Shown: positions 33,915 through 43,098 of the stretch, piece by piece
Numbering within the stretch: the stretch's first letter is position 1
How the letters are laid out: each line of letters opens with the position of its first letter
NCBI RefSeq assembly: GCF_029688625.1
Contig: NZ_JARULC010000001.1
Location: 744,001-808,000, forward strand
Origin: Qipengyuania marincola
Lineage (GTDB): Bacteria; Pseudomonadota; Alphaproteobacteria; Sphingomonadales; Sphingomonadaceae
Direction of reading: 5' to 3'
Length of the DNA stretch: 64,000 nucleotides
The notes under the pieces: generated by a model
Database searches by the model: none
Seen by the model: the letters and a program-made list of their open reading frames with translations, nothing else
Told to the model about the DNA's origin: nothing
Translations under genes and position numbers: made by a program

Positions 33915-36701
33915 GTGAAAGCTGCCTTTTATTGCGCTGTCGCGCCGTTGGCCGTTCTCGCCGCGCCTGCATGGGCCGGCGATACCGTCCAGTTCGAGGC
34001 CGCTCCCGAATGGGTCGCCCCGCTCGATTTCGACGCGGCAGTGGCAGAGGGCCACGAAATCATCCTGTTCGATCGTCAGGTGAGGCTCGAGGATGGGGTC
34101 GTGCTGCGGTATTCCGACGTCGCTTACGACATTCGCAGTGCCGATGCGCTTTCGCGCCTTGGAACGCTGCAGTTCGCGTGGCTTCCGGACAAGGGCGACC
34201 TCGTTATCCACCGGCTCGAGATCGTTCGCGACGGCAAGGTCATCGATCTTATTGCCGATGGGATCGAGCATGAGGTGATCCGGCGCGAGACCGAGCTCGA
34301 GCGCCGCACCGTCAATGGCGCGCTGACGGCTCTGTTCAAGATCCCGGGCCTCAAGGTCGGCGACATACTGCGTTTCGCGAGCAGCACGACCAGCCGCGAT
34401 CAGGCTCTCTCCGGTGAGGTCCAGTCTACAGAACTGCTCACAGCCGAACCGACCCAGCTGGGCTTCGGGCGTTTGCGCATGTCATGGCCGAAGGACTCCT
34501 CGATCAGCTACGCCATGCTGGGCGATGCTCCGGATCCGACCATCGGCGATGATGGGAGCTTCAAAACGGTCGAGGTCATTCTCCCGATCGACAAGGTCGA
34601 GGAGGTGCCCGACGATGCGCCCGGTCGTTACAAGGTAAAGCCCGCGATCCAGGTCGGCAGCTTTGATAGCTGGGCCGATGTCGCGTCGGTGATGGCCCCG
34701 CATTATCGCACCGAGGGCAGTATCGCGCCCGGCAGTTCGCTGGCCGCCGAAGTCGGGCGCATCCGCGCGGCGAGCGACGATCCGCTGACGCGCGCCGCCT
34801 TGGCCCTGCGTACGGTGCAGGACGAGATCAACTATCTCATGAACGGCATGGACGGCGGCAATTACCTGCCGCAGTCACCATCCGAGACCTGGTCGCTGCG
34901 TTACGGCGATTGCAAGGCCGAGACGCTGCTTTTGATGGCGATGCTGCATGAGATGGACATCGACGCCGAAGCGATGCTGGTGAACACCGGCAATGGCGAC
35001 GCAGTGTCCGTCTCGAAGCCGCTGCCGGGGGCCTTCGACCATGTCGTCGTCCGCGCAACCATCGCTGGCGAGCACTACTGGCTCGACGGCACCAGCGCGG
35101 GCACGCGTCTGGCGACCATCCGCGAAGTGCCGAATTTCGACTATGCCCTCCCAATCCGTGCCGAAGGTTCCGATGTAATCGCGCTCCAGCAGCGCTGGCC
35201 CGGCTTCGCCGACCGGACCTTCCGCATCACATACGACCTCAGCCGCGGGGTCGATTTTCCCGCGCTCTACGACCTGGAAGTCGAAACGCGCGGCGTCCTG
35301 GCTGCGCGCATGGCGGCCAAGGCAAGCGAGAGCGATCCGAAACTCGTGCTCGCCCATGCGCAGAAGTTCACCGAAGATCTGTTCGAAGGCTTCGTCTACG
35401 ATGCGTCCTACAGCTACGATCCCGATGCAGGAATTGGCATGCTGCGCGCCAAGGGGATGCTGAACGAAGGGTTCGGCATCGAACGCGATGTCGCTACGCA
35501 CAAGATCTACACGTCCACGACGAACTGGGCGTTCGACCCGGATCGTGCCCGCGCGGCCTGGCGCGACATTCCCTACAAGGTCGGCGGACCGATGACCACC
35601 GCGGAGGAGGCGACCTTCCTGCTTCCCGACGGCGGCAAAGGAGTCGAGATAAAAGGTTCGGGCGATCTGGTTTCGCAGGTCGTGGCCGGCACGAAATTCG
35701 AGCGCTCGCTCACGATGACCGGCGGCACGGTACTGGTGAAGGATTCGGCCAGCTACATTCCCAGCGAAATCGCTCCTGCGGATATTCCCGCAGCACGTGC
35801 TGCCATGCGGGCCATGGCCAGCGCCGATCCGGAAATCCGCATCCAGTCTCCCCGCCGGTCATGGGAACTGAGCGATACAGAGATCGGCGAGCGGGCCGAT
35901 GGGCTCATGCCGTCCGCCCAAGCTCTGCTCGATCTCTATCCGGAGCAGGCGAGTTTCCACATCCTGCGCGGTTCGCTGAAGATGGTGGGTCGCGACTACG
36001 AGGGGGCGCTGGACGACATCGACGAGGCGATCGCTCTCGAGGGCACGGCAGAGGCCTATGAGCTCCGGGCGAACGCACTCAATCTCCTCGGCCGCTTCGA
36101 CCAGGCTGCCGAGGCCTATCGCGTAGTCTATGAACTGACTGGCGAAATGGAGAAAGGCGCAGCTTACGCCATGGCGCTTTCGCTTGCCGGACGGGCCGAC
36201 CAGGGCTTGGCCGTGCTGGACGCAATCGACGTCAGCGGCGAGGAGCGTGCGACACTGGCGCAGATATTCGCCGAAATCGCGGGCAACACGGATCGCAGCC
36301 AGGAAGGCTGGACCATGCTGGAAGAAGCGCTGGCGGACCGTCCGGGCGACGAGAACCTGCTCAATTCACAGTGCTGGTTCATGGGCACTTGGAACTACCG
36401 CGTCGACGACGGGGCGGAGCTGTGCGACCGCTCGGTAAAGGCGAATGGCTACAGCGCCGCCGCGCTCGACAGCCGGGCGCTGGTCTATCATCGCCTCGGC
36501 CGCATGGATGAAGCCCTGGCTGATCTCGATGCGGCGCTGAACAAGGAGCCGTCGCAGGCGGCGAGTCTTTACCTGCGCGGCCTCATTCGGCTGGAGCGCG
36601 GGCAAAAGAGCGAGGGAAACACCGATATTCTCTACGCCACGCGCCTGTCGCCCGATATCGCGGCGCGCTACGAAAGGTACGGGTTGAGTCCGAAGCGCTG
36701 A
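33915..36701 (+). CDS. Exported DUF3857 - transglutaminase-like - TPR protein
   Basis: The 928-residue product has a signal peptide (about 1-21, ending APAWA). A DUF3857 region at about 50-230 precedes a transglutaminase-like domain with Cys333 (YGDCKAET), His376 (FDHVVV) and Asp391 (WLDGT) in the right order for a catalytic triad. TPR-like repeats fill about 690-928. GTG at 33915 follows GGGGGA. The triad suggests real cysteine chemistry on a periplasmic or surface protein, but no substrate is known. The open frame back to 32895 is antisense to purB. Confidence 0.85.
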   Translation: MKAAFYCAVAPLAVLAAPAWAGDTVQFEAAPEWVAPLDFDAAVAEGHEIILFDRQVRLEDGVVLRYSDVAYDIRSADALSRLGTLQFAWLPDKGDLVIHRLEIVRDGKVIDLIADGIEHEVIRRETELERRTVNGALTALFKIPGLKVGDILRFASSTTSRDQALSGEVQSTELLTAEPTQLGFGRLRMSWPKDSSISYAMLGDAPDPTIGDDGSFKTVEVILPIDKVEEVPDDAPGRYKVKPAIQVGSFDSWADVASVMAPHYRTEGSIAPGSSLAAEVGRIRAASDDPLTRAALALRTVQDEINYLMNGMDGGNYLPQSPSETWSLRYGDCKAETLLLMAMLHEMDIDAEAMLVNTGNGDAVSVSKPLPGAFDHVVVRATIAGEHYWLDGTSAGTRLATIREVPNFDYALPIRAEGSDVIALQQRWPGFADRTFRITYDLSRGVDFPALYDLEVETRGVLAARMAAKASESDPKLVLAHAQKFTEDLFEGFVYDASYSYDPDAGIGMLRAKGMLNEGFGIERDVATHKIYTSTTNWAFDPDRARAAWRDIPYKVGGPMTTAEEATFLLPDGGKGVEIKGSGDLVSQVVAGTKFERSLTMTGGTVLVKDSASYIPSEIAPADIPAARAAMRAMASADPEIRIQSPRRSWELSDTEIGERADGLMPSAQALLDLYPEQASFHILRGSLKMVGRDYEGALDDIDEAIALEGTAEAYELRANALNLLGRFDQAAEAYRVVYELTGEMEKGAAYAMALSLAGRADQGLAVLDAIDVSGEERATLAQIFAEIAGNTDRSQEGWTMLEEALADRPGDENLLNSQCWFMGTWNYRVDDGAELCDRSVKANGYSAAALDSRALVYHRLGRMDEALADLDAALNKEPSQAASLYLRGLIRLERGQKSEGNTDILYATRLSPDIAARYERYGLSPKR

Positions 36702-36724
36702 TCGCCCGGATTTGCCGGGGGCGG

Positions 36725-37423
36725 TCAGATAAGCCCTTTGGCACGCAGCGACACATGACCGCCGCGTCCAATGATGACGTGGTCATGGACGGTGACGCCG
36801 AGTAATCGGCCGGCTTCGGCGATCCGCTGGGTGATCTGGATGTCGGCGCGGCTTGGTTCGGGATTGCCGCTGGGGTGATTGTGCACGAGGATTAGCGCGG
36901 TCGCGCCGATATCGAACGCCTTGCGGATCACCTCGCGCGGGTGGATTGCCGCCTCGTCGATCGACCCGTCTCCCACATGGTGATCGAGGATCAGCCGGTT
37001 CTGGGTGTTGAGATAGAGCACACGGACGCGCTCGACCGTCAGATGCGCCATATCGACCGCAAGATAGTCGAGCAGGGCCTGCCAACTGCCAAGCACAGGC
37101 TTGTCTTCCACCATCCCCCGCGTCATGCGCCGCGCCGCGAGGGCGACCGCATGAAGTCCTGCTGCGCTCGCCTCGCCCATGCCCTTGACCTGCCGCAGCG
37201 CACCGACTTCTGCGTTCAGAACGGCGGAGAGCGAGCCGAAATGGTCGATCAGACGCTTGGCGACCGGCTTCGTGTCGCCCTGCCGGATGGCTGCGAAAAG
37301 CAGATATTCGAGCAGCTCGTAATCGGCCAGCGCCTCGGGACCGCCGCCAACCAGTCTCTGGCGCAGTCGTTCGCGATGGCCGTGGCCATCATGCGTGCGC
37401 GATGATTTTCCGTTTTGCGACAC
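36725..37423 (-). CDS. radC: RadC family JAB-domain protein
   Basis: The 232-residue product joins a helix-hairpin-helix segment (about 55-80, with GMGEASA) to a JAMM metalloprotein domain. The metal motif HNHPSGNPEPSRAD lies at about 180-193. Despite its name, a direct DNA-repair role was not upheld in E. coli, and function is uncertain. It uses a GTG start at 37423. It converges with the DUF3857 gene and is divergent from the ydbH-like gene, with about 70 bases between starts. Confidence 0.92.
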   Translation of the reverse strand: MSQNGKSSRTHDGHGHRERLRQRLVGGGPEALADYELLEYLLFAAIRQGDTKPVAKRLIDHFGSLSAVLNAEVGALRQVKGMGEASAAGLHAVALAARRMTRGMVEDKPVLGSWQALLDYLAVDMAHLTVERVRVLYLNTQNRLILDHHVGDGSIDEAAIHPREVIRKAFDIGATALILVHNHPSGNPEPSRADIQITQRIAEAGRLLGVTVHDHVIIGRGGHVSLRAKGLI

Positions 37424-37493
37424 CGATGCCCCCGACCCGTCGTATCAATTACTTGCATTGCCTTTGTCGTTTCATCGGCGCAAGTGTGCGCCG

Positions 37494-40400
37494 ATGGCAG
37501 ACGCTGACGGCGGGACTGGGGACGAGTACGCGACGCGGGCAAAAGCGCCGCGCCCTCGCTGGCGCAAGAAGCGCTGGATGGTCCCCGCCAGCATGGTCGT
37601 CCTCGCCTCGACTGCCTTGGCGATAGCCTGGTTCAGCCGTTACGACATTGCCGAGAACGTGATCGCCGACCAGCTCGCCGAATACGAGCTCGATGCCACC
37701 TATGATATCGAGCGGATCGGCGGGCGGACCCAGATCGTCAGCGATCTGGTGATCGGCGATCCGGAGGCGCCGGATATGACCGCCGAGCGAGTGATCGTAA
37801 GCCTGCGTCACAGGCTGGGGCTTCCGGAGATTGCGTCCGTCACTCTCGTCCGCCCGCGCATTTACGGTAGCTGGCGCGATGGCACCTTGAGCTTCGGCGC
37901 GCTGGACAACGTTCTCTATCGCGAAAGCGATGCCCCGCCGGGACTGCCCGAGTTTGATGTGCGGATCGTCGACGGGCGGGGGCTCATCGAGAGCGAATTC
38001 GGTCCCATCGGGATCAAGGCCGATGGGGCCGGTCGCCTGAGCGATGGCTTCGACGGGGTTCTTGCCGCGACTGCCCCGGAATTGCAGGTTGCAGGGTGTG
38101 CGACCTCCGGCGCCACCGCCTATGGCGACATCACGACGCGGGCGGGCGCGCCTTCCTTTGCCGGGCCTCTGCGTATCGGCCGCTTCGTATGTGCGGACAG
38201 CGGTGTTGCGCTTGCGGACTATACGTTCGAGCTCGACGCAAATCTCGATGACGAACTCGGAAATCCTGATGTCAGCGCTCGTGTCGATGGCGGGGCAACG
38301 CGCTATGCGGACTATGCCGCCTCCGCCATGACCGGCACGGTGCGGGCGAGCCTGCCCGATGACGGCAGGGCCGCAGCACTGCGGTTTTCCCTGGTCGGAC
38401 GCGGCGTCGAGAGCCCCCAGGCGCTGGCGGCACTCCTGTCGGTCGAGGGGCAGGGCCGCTTGAGCACCGATCTTGAGCGCATCCAGATGGAGGGGCGGAT
38501 CGAGGGCAATGGCCTGCGTCCCGGGGAACAGGTCACGGCAGGGCTGGGTTCGCTGGCAACGACTGGGCAGGGCACGCTGCTCGAGCCGCTAGCTCGCCGG
38601 ATGGCGACAAGTCTTGCCGCCAAGACCCGCGGCAGTGCGCTCGAGACGGATTTCCGCCTGCGCCGCAACGAGGGCCGGCTGTCCCTGCTCCTGCCGAGTG
38701 CCGAACTGACCAGCGGAAGGAACGAGCGGATCGTCTCGCTCTCGCGCTTTTCCTATGTCGCAGATGGCGATGGCGTTCCGCGGCTATCCGGAAATATCAC
38801 GACTGGCGGCAACGGGCTGCCGCGCATCACGGGTCGCATGGAGCAGTCCGGCGACGGGGCATCGGTCTTTCGCCTGTCGATGGAGCGATATGCAGTGGAC
38901 GATTCTGCGCTCAGAATACCGCGCCTGTCCATTGTGCAGTCGGCGAATGGTGCTGTTCGGTTCGCCGGGCAGGTCGAGGCGAGCGGGCCTCTGCCCGGTG
39001 GATCGACTTCCAACCTTCGTGTGCCCGTGGATGGCACCTGGCGGCCCGATGGCCGGCTTGCGTTGTGGAATGCCTGCACGCCTGTCGCTTTCGACATGCT
39101 CGAGCTTGCCAACCTGCGCTTCGAACGCCGGGGCCTGACGCTCTGCCCGCCGCGCGGACAGCCGATCCTGTCCACCGGCTCGGGCGGGCTGCGGGTCGCG
39201 GCAGGAACGACCGATCTCGATCTTGAGGGGTTTCTCGGCGAGACGCCGATCCGGATTGCCAGCGGGCCGGTCGGCTTCGCCTATCCGGGCGTCATGACGG
39301 CGCGGTCGCTGGATGTTGCGCTGGGCCCGACCGATACCGCCAGCCGCTTCCGCATTTCCGACCTTACCGCCCGTTTCGGCGAGGATATTGCTGGTAAATT
39401 CGCCGATGCCGAAGTGCTTCTGGATGCGGTTCCGCTGGATATTCGCAATGCGTCTGGCGATTGGCGCTATTCCGACGGTCGACTGGCCCTCGATGGGGGC
39501 GAGTTCCGGCTGTTCGATCGCGCAGACCCCGACCGGTTCGAGCCGCTGGTCGCGCGTGACGCCAGCCTGACCCTCGTCGACAATCGCATCGATGCCGAGG
39601 CATTGCTGCGCAATCCGGAGACCGACCGGGTCGTTACCAACGTCGAAATCCGTCACGATCTGTCGACCGGTGCTGGCTATGCCGACCTCGATATTCCCGG
39701 GATCCAATTCGACGATGCTTTGCAACCGGATGAATTGTCGCGGCTTGCCTTGGGCATAATCGCCAATGCCGATGGTGTGGTTACGGGAACGGGCCGCATC
39801 GATTGGGCCGAAGATGGCGAGGTGACCAGCAGCGGGCGCTTTTCCTCCGATGATCTCGATTTCGCAGCGGCATTCGGTCCGGTCGAGGGGGCCAGCGGGA
39901 CGATTGAATTCACCGACCTGCTCAATCTCACCACCGCACCCAGCCAGACCCTGCGCGTGGCATCGATCAATCCGGGCGTCGAGGTGCTCGACGGCGAAGT
40001 CAGCTTTTCGTTGCAAGATGGGGAGTTGCTGGCCGTAGAGGGCGGAAGTTGGCCATTCATGGGCGGCCGTCTGATTCTGCGCGACGTCGACCTCAATTTG
40101 GGAGCGAGCGAAGAACGGCGCTACATCTTCGAGATCGTCGGTCTCGAGGCGCAGCAGTTCGTCGCGCAGATGGAGCTCGAGAATATCTCGGCCACCGGCA
40201 GCTTCGACGGCACAATACCAATCGTTTTCGACGCCGCGGGGAACGGCCGGATCGATACGGGCGTGCTCATTTCACGCCCGCCCGGCGGCAACGTCTCCTA
40301 TATCGGCGAACTGACCTACGAAGACCTTTCGCCGATCGCCAATTTTGCTTTCAACGCTTTGAAAAGCCTCGATTACACCCAGATGCGCGTGGTGATGGAA

Positions 40401-40742
40401 GGGCCCTTGACGGGCGAGATCGTCACCCGGGTGCGGTTCGACGGAGTCAGCCAGGGCGAGGGGGCGGACGGAAATTTCATCACCAAGCGGCTTGCCGCGC
40501 TGCCACTCCAGTTCAGACTGAACATTCGCGCACAATTCTACCAGCTGCTGACCAGTCTCAAGTCGCTCTATGATCCGGCGGCCGTCCGCGATCCCCGCGA
40601 GCTCGGCCTGCTGTCGGATGATGGCCAGCGGCTGTTGCGGCGCAGCATCACCGGCGAAGAAGCCGAACCCGAGATCGAACCGGACGATGTAATCCCGGAG
40701 GAACAGACCATTCAGGAGCAGGAAAGCGAGGAAGCGCTATGA
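37494..40742 (+). CDS. YdbH-family AsmA-like intermembrane lipid transport protein
   Basis: The 1082-residue protein has a basic N-terminus, one transmembrane helix (about 31-48) and a long periplasmic beta-rich body. The C-terminal third, with GELTYEDLSPIANFAFNALKSLDYTQM and LPLQFRLNIRAQFYQLLTSLKSLYDPA, matches YdbH. E. coli YdbH with TamB and YhdP carries phospholipids to the outer membrane. YnbE and YdbL homologues follow, as in E. coli, which supports the call. ATG at 37494 is used. The acidic tail ends in an ATGA overlap with a frame leading into ynbE. Confidence 0.85.
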   Translation: MADADGGTGDEYATRAKAPRPRWRKKRWMVPASMVVLASTALAIAWFSRYDIAENVIADQLAEYELDATYDIERIGGRTQIVSDLVIGDPEAPDMTAERVIVSLRHRLGLPEIASVTLVRPRIYGSWRDGTLSFGALDNVLYRESDAPPGLPEFDVRIVDGRGLIESEFGPIGIKADGAGRLSDGFDGVLAATAPELQVAGCATSGATAYGDITTRAGAPSFAGPLRIGRFVCADSGVALADYTFELDANLDDELGNPDVSARVDGGATRYADYAASAMTGTVRASLPDDGRAAALRFSLVGRGVESPQALAALLSVEGQGRLSTDLERIQMEGRIEGNGLRPGEQVTAGLGSLATTGQGTLLEPLARRMATSLAAKTRGSALETDFRLRRNEGRLSLLLPSAELTSGRNERIVSLSRFSYVADGDGVPRLSGNITTGGNGLPRITGRMEQSGDGASVFRLSMERYAVDDSALRIPRLSIVQSANGAVRFAGQVEASGPLPGGSTSNLRVPVDGTWRPDGRLALWNACTPVAFDMLELANLRFERRGLTLCPPRGQPILSTGSGGLRVAAGTTDLDLEGFLGETPIRIASGPVGFAYPGVMTARSLDVALGPTDTASRFRISDLTARFGEDIAGKFADAEVLLDAVPLDIRNASGDWRYSDGRLALDGGEFRLFDRADPDRFEPLVARDASLTLVDNRIDAEALLRNPETDRVVTNVEIRHDLSTGAGYADLDIPGIQFDDALQPDELSRLALGIIANADGVVTGTGRIDWAEDGEVTSSGRFSSDDLDFAAAFGPVEGASGTIEFTDLLNLTTAPSQTLRVASINPGVEVLDGEVSFSLQDGELLAVEGGSWPFMGGRLILRDVDLNLGASEERRYIFEIVGLEAQQFVAQMELENISATGSFDGTIPIVFDAAGNGRIDTGVLISRPPGGNVSYIGELTYEDLSPIANFAFNALKSLDYTQMRVVMEGPLTGEIVTRVRFDGVSQGEGADGNFITKRLAALPLQFRLNIRAQFYQLLTSLKSLYDPAAVRDPRELGLLSDDGQRLLRRSITGEEAEPEIEPDDVIPEEQTIQEQESEEAL

Positions 40743-40807
40743 AAAGCGGATATTTGACGGGCCGCCCGGGCGCTGCGAAGACTCCTTCGACACAGGGAGA
40801 CAGGGCA

Positions 40808-40993
40808 ATGGGCGGCACGAAACGGATTGCGGCGGGATTGCTCGCCTCGCTCACCTTGGCAGGATGCATCACGGTGAATGCACCCGAAGAGCCGATCGTG
40901 ATCGAGCTGAACGTCAACATCCGGCAGGAAGTGATTTATCGCCTCGCCGAAGATGCGGGCAACACGATCGAAGAGAACGCGGATATTTTCTGA
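40808..40993 (+). CDS. YnbE-like outer membrane lipoprotein
   Basis: The 61-residue product has a short signal sequence with lipobox LAGC, and the mature part includes IVIELNVNIRQEVIYRL, the YnbE hallmark. In E. coli YnbE pairs with YdbH by beta-strand addition to bridge the periplasm. The ATG at 40808 has GGGAGA upstream. The frame also opens at 40739 with an ATGA overlap to ydbH, which would give an unusually long N-region. The TGA overlaps the next ATG (TGATG). Confidence 0.82.
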   Translation: MGGTKRIAAGLLASLTLAGCITVNAPEEPIVIELNVNIRQEVIYRLAEDAGNTIEENADIF

Positions 40994-41397
40994 TGGGTGA
41001 CAAGATGACCAAACGAATTTCGAAGGGACTGCTGACCGGGATTGCGGTGGCCACTGCCATCGGCGGCCTCGCCGCACCCGCCTTCGCCCAGCGCGATCCC
41101 GCCTATGCCGCGGCCCGTTCTGCCGGGCAGGTCGGTGAGAAGATGGATGGGTACCTAGGTATCGTCGTGGCGGAAACGTCGGATCTGCGCCGCCTGGTCA
41201 ACGACATCAACATCAAGCGCCGTGCCGTTTACGCAGAGCGCGCCAAGGCGAACAACGCAACGCTTGAAGAATACGCGCTCACTGCCGGTTGTCAGGCCAT
41301 TGCCGCCACATCGCCGGGCGAGAAGTATCAGGCGCCCGACGGCAGCTGGCAAACCCGCACCAGCGCACCACCCATTCGGGATTCGCGCTGCCCGTAA
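40993..41397 (+). CDS. YdbL (DUF1318) family periplasmic protein
   Basis: The 134-residue product has a signal peptide ending AAPAFAQ and the DUF1318 sequence AARSAGQVGEKMDGYLGIV, NDINIKRRAVYAERAK and ALTAGCQAIA. E. coli YdbL acts as a chaperone-like factor that keeps YdbH and YnbE from over-assembling; that role is assumed here from conserved gene order. Start ATG 40993 is one base into the ynbE stop. A good terminator follows 23 bases after the stop. Confidence 0.85.
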   Translation: MGDKMTKRISKGLLTGIAVATAIGGLAAPAFAQRDPAYAAARSAGQVGEKMDGYLGIVVAETSDLRRLVNDINIKRRAVYAERAKANNATLEEYALTAGCQAIAATSPGEKYQAPDGSWQTRTSAPPIRDSRCP

Positions 41398-41420
41398 GTG
41401 CCGGAACGCTCTGGTTCAGG

Positions 41421-41460
41421 ATCGCCCCGTGGCCGGAAGCGGTTGCGGGGCGATGTTTTT
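41421..41460 (+). terminator. Rho-independent terminator of the ydbH operon
   Basis: ATCGCCCCG (41421-41429) pairs with CGGGGCGAT (41446-41454) around a 16-base loop, followed by GTTTTT. Confidence 0.85.
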
Positions 41461-41507
41461 GGCCAACTGAGCGCGATAACCGGGGCCTCGCGTGTTGACT
41501 CCCCAAA

Positions 41508-41526
41508 GCCCCCCTTCTAAGGGGGC
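41508..41526. repeat. Small palindrome in the atpI leader
   Basis: GCCCCC and GGGGGC form a short stem around CTTCTAA, about 60 bases before the atpI ATG. A TTGACT at 41495-41500 lies just upstream but lacks a well-spaced -10. The role is unclear; it could be a leader hairpin. Confidence 0.4.
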
Positions 41527-41586
41527 GGCGCCCTCGGCGGGCAAGTCCGTGCCCGTGCCGCGCAACCCCCTTACAAGGAGCCTGGC

Positions 41587-41907
41587 ATGAGCGACGACAA
41601 GCCTGCACGAGAGCCCATCGATGAGGATGCGCGGATTGACGCGCTGGAACAACGGCTCAATGCCGCCCAGCAGCGCGAAAGTCAGCGTAACCAACCGAAA
41701 ATGTCGGGCGCGGACGATAATTATCGTTCCGGAAACCGGGTATTGGCGGATCTTCTCGGGGGCATACTCGGCGGTGCGGTGCTGGGATGGACCGTTGACT
41801 GGTTCGCCGGCACCTCGCCCTGGGGTCTGTTGGTCGGGTTGTTCCTCGGAATAATCGTGGCTTTCAGGAACATTATCCGCGCGGCAAACAAGCGCCCCGA
41901 TGAATAA
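41587..41907 (+). CDS. atpI: ATP synthase accessory protein AtpI/AtpZ type
   Basis: The 106-residue product has a charged N-terminal half and two membrane helices (about 56-72 and 78-95) in VLADLLGGILGGAVLGWTVDWF and WGLLVGLFLGIIVAFRN. AtpI aids c-ring assembly or ion handling in the ATP synthase. AAGGAG lies seven bases before the ATG. It is the first gene of the Fo operon, 52 bases from atpB. Confidence 0.88.
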   Translation: MSDDKPAREPIDEDARIDALEQRLNAAQQRESQRNQPKMSGADDNYRSGNRVLADLLGGILGGAVLGWTVDWFAGTSPWGLLVGLFLGIIVAFRNIIRAANKRPDE

Positions 41908-41959
41908 TCCCCACACGGGATTTCGGGGCGTTGTTTATAGGATGTAGGGACTTTCAGAC

Positions 41960-42748
41960 GTGGTAGCCGAACCGGCCAAAGTCGATCCGATGAAGCAGTT
42001 CGCGATCGAACCGATCGCAGGAACGCAGGGCTGGGAACTCGCCGGCTTCAACATCGCCTTCACCAACAGCGCGATGTGGATGCTGGTCACCACCGTCGTG
42101 CTGTTCCTGTTCGTGCTCGGCGGAATGAAGCGCGAGCTCGTTCCCGGTCGCTGGCAGATGATGGTGGAAACCTTCACCGGCTTCATCGACAACATGCTGG
42201 AAGCGAACATCGGCAAGGAAGGGCGCAAATATGTGCCTTATGTCTTCAGCCTGTTCATGTTCATCCTGATTGCGAACCTGCTTGGCCTGCTGCCGCTTGG
42301 TCTGGTCGGAATCCACCCGTTCACCTTCACCAGCCATTTCACCGTAACCGGCGTGCTGGCGATCATCAGTTTCTCGATCGTCCTGCTGGTTGGCTTCTGG
42401 AAGCACGGACTGCACTTCTTCAGCCTGTTTGTCCCGCATGGCACGCCGATCGCGATGGTGCCGGTGATTGCGCCGATCGAGTTCATCTCGTTCATGGTGC
42501 GTCCCTTTAGCCTCGCACTGCGGCTCTTCGTCGCGATGATGGCAGGTCACGTGCTGCTCAAGGTGCTGTCGAGCTTCGTGATCGACGGAACGAACGCGGG
42601 CCTCGGTTTTGGCGCCCTCGTGGGCCTGCCGAGCTTCATCCTGATGATCGGCATCAGCGCCCTCGAAATTCTGGTCGCAGGCATCCAGGCATATGTCTTC
42701 GCCCTGCTGACCTCGCTCTACATCAACGATGCAGAGCACCTTCACTAA
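41960..42748 (+). CDS. atpB: ATP synthase subunit a
   Basis: This stator channel subunit of Fo has five to six membrane helices over 262 residues. The essential Arg is in MVRPFSLALRLFVAMMAGH, and the C-terminal IQAYVFALLTSLYINDAEHLH is characteristic. GTG at 41960 is used; an internal ATG at residue 11 is possible. Gene order atpI-B-E-F'-F separated from the F1 genes is typical of alphaproteobacteria. Confidence 0.96.
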   Translation: MVAEPAKVDPMKQFAIEPIAGTQGWELAGFNIAFTNSAMWMLVTTVVLFLFVLGGMKRELVPGRWQMMVETFTGFIDNMLEANIGKEGRKYVPYVFSLFMFILIANLLGLLPLGLVGIHPFTFTSHFTVTGVLAIISFSIVLLVGFWKHGLHFFSLFVPHGTPIAMVPVIAPIEFISFMVRPFSLALRLFVAMMAGHVLLKVLSSFVIDGTNAGLGFGALVGLPSFILMIGISALEILVAGIQAYVFALLTSLYINDAEHLH

Positions 42749-42788
42749 GTTTTCAACTCAATTACCTGTTTTCCCAAAGGAGTTTGTC

Positions 42789-43016
42789 ATGGAAGTAGAA
42801 GCTGCAAAGCTGGTTGGTGCCGGTCTCGCTGCAATCGGTGCCGGCATGGCCGCCATCGGCGTTGGTAACGTCTTCGGCTCGTTCCTCGAGAGCGCGCTGC
42901 GCAATCCCGGCGCGGCCGACGGCCAGCAGGGCCGCCTTTTCATTGGCTTCGCCGCTGCCGAACTTCTCGGCCTGCTGGCGTTCGTCGTTGCCATGATCCT
43001 GATCTTCGTCGCCTAA
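42789..43016 (+). CDS. atpE: ATP synthase subunit c
   Basis: The 75-residue hairpin of two helices forms the proton-driven rotor ring. The ion-binding carboxylate is Glu58 in FAAAELLGLLAF; no sodium-type ligands are apparent. The loop RNPGAADGQQGR is conserved. ATG at 42789 has AAAGGAG upstream, stronger than for its neighbours, fitting the high copy number needed. A frame opening at 42729 overlaps atpB and is not used. A stable hairpin follows the stop. Confidence 0.97.
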   Translation: MEVEAAKLVGAGLAAIGAGMAAIGVGNVFGSFLESALRNPGAADGQQGRLFIGFAAAELLGLLAFVVAMILIFVA

Positions 43017-43033
43017 GACGAACCGGATCCATA

Positions 43034-43063
43034 CGGTCGGTCGGGGGCACCCTCGACCGGCCG
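43034..43063 (+). promoter_or_regulatory. Stable intercistronic hairpin after atpE
   Basis: CGGTCGGTCG (43034-43043) pairs with CGACCGGCCG (43054-43063) with one G-U pair, and the loop can add more G-C pairs. There is no T run. It probably protects the atpE message or marks a processing site, letting subunit c be made in excess. Confidence 0.6.
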
Positions 43064-43098
43064 CCTGAATTCAGCGCACCCGCTAATCGAGAGCTGAC

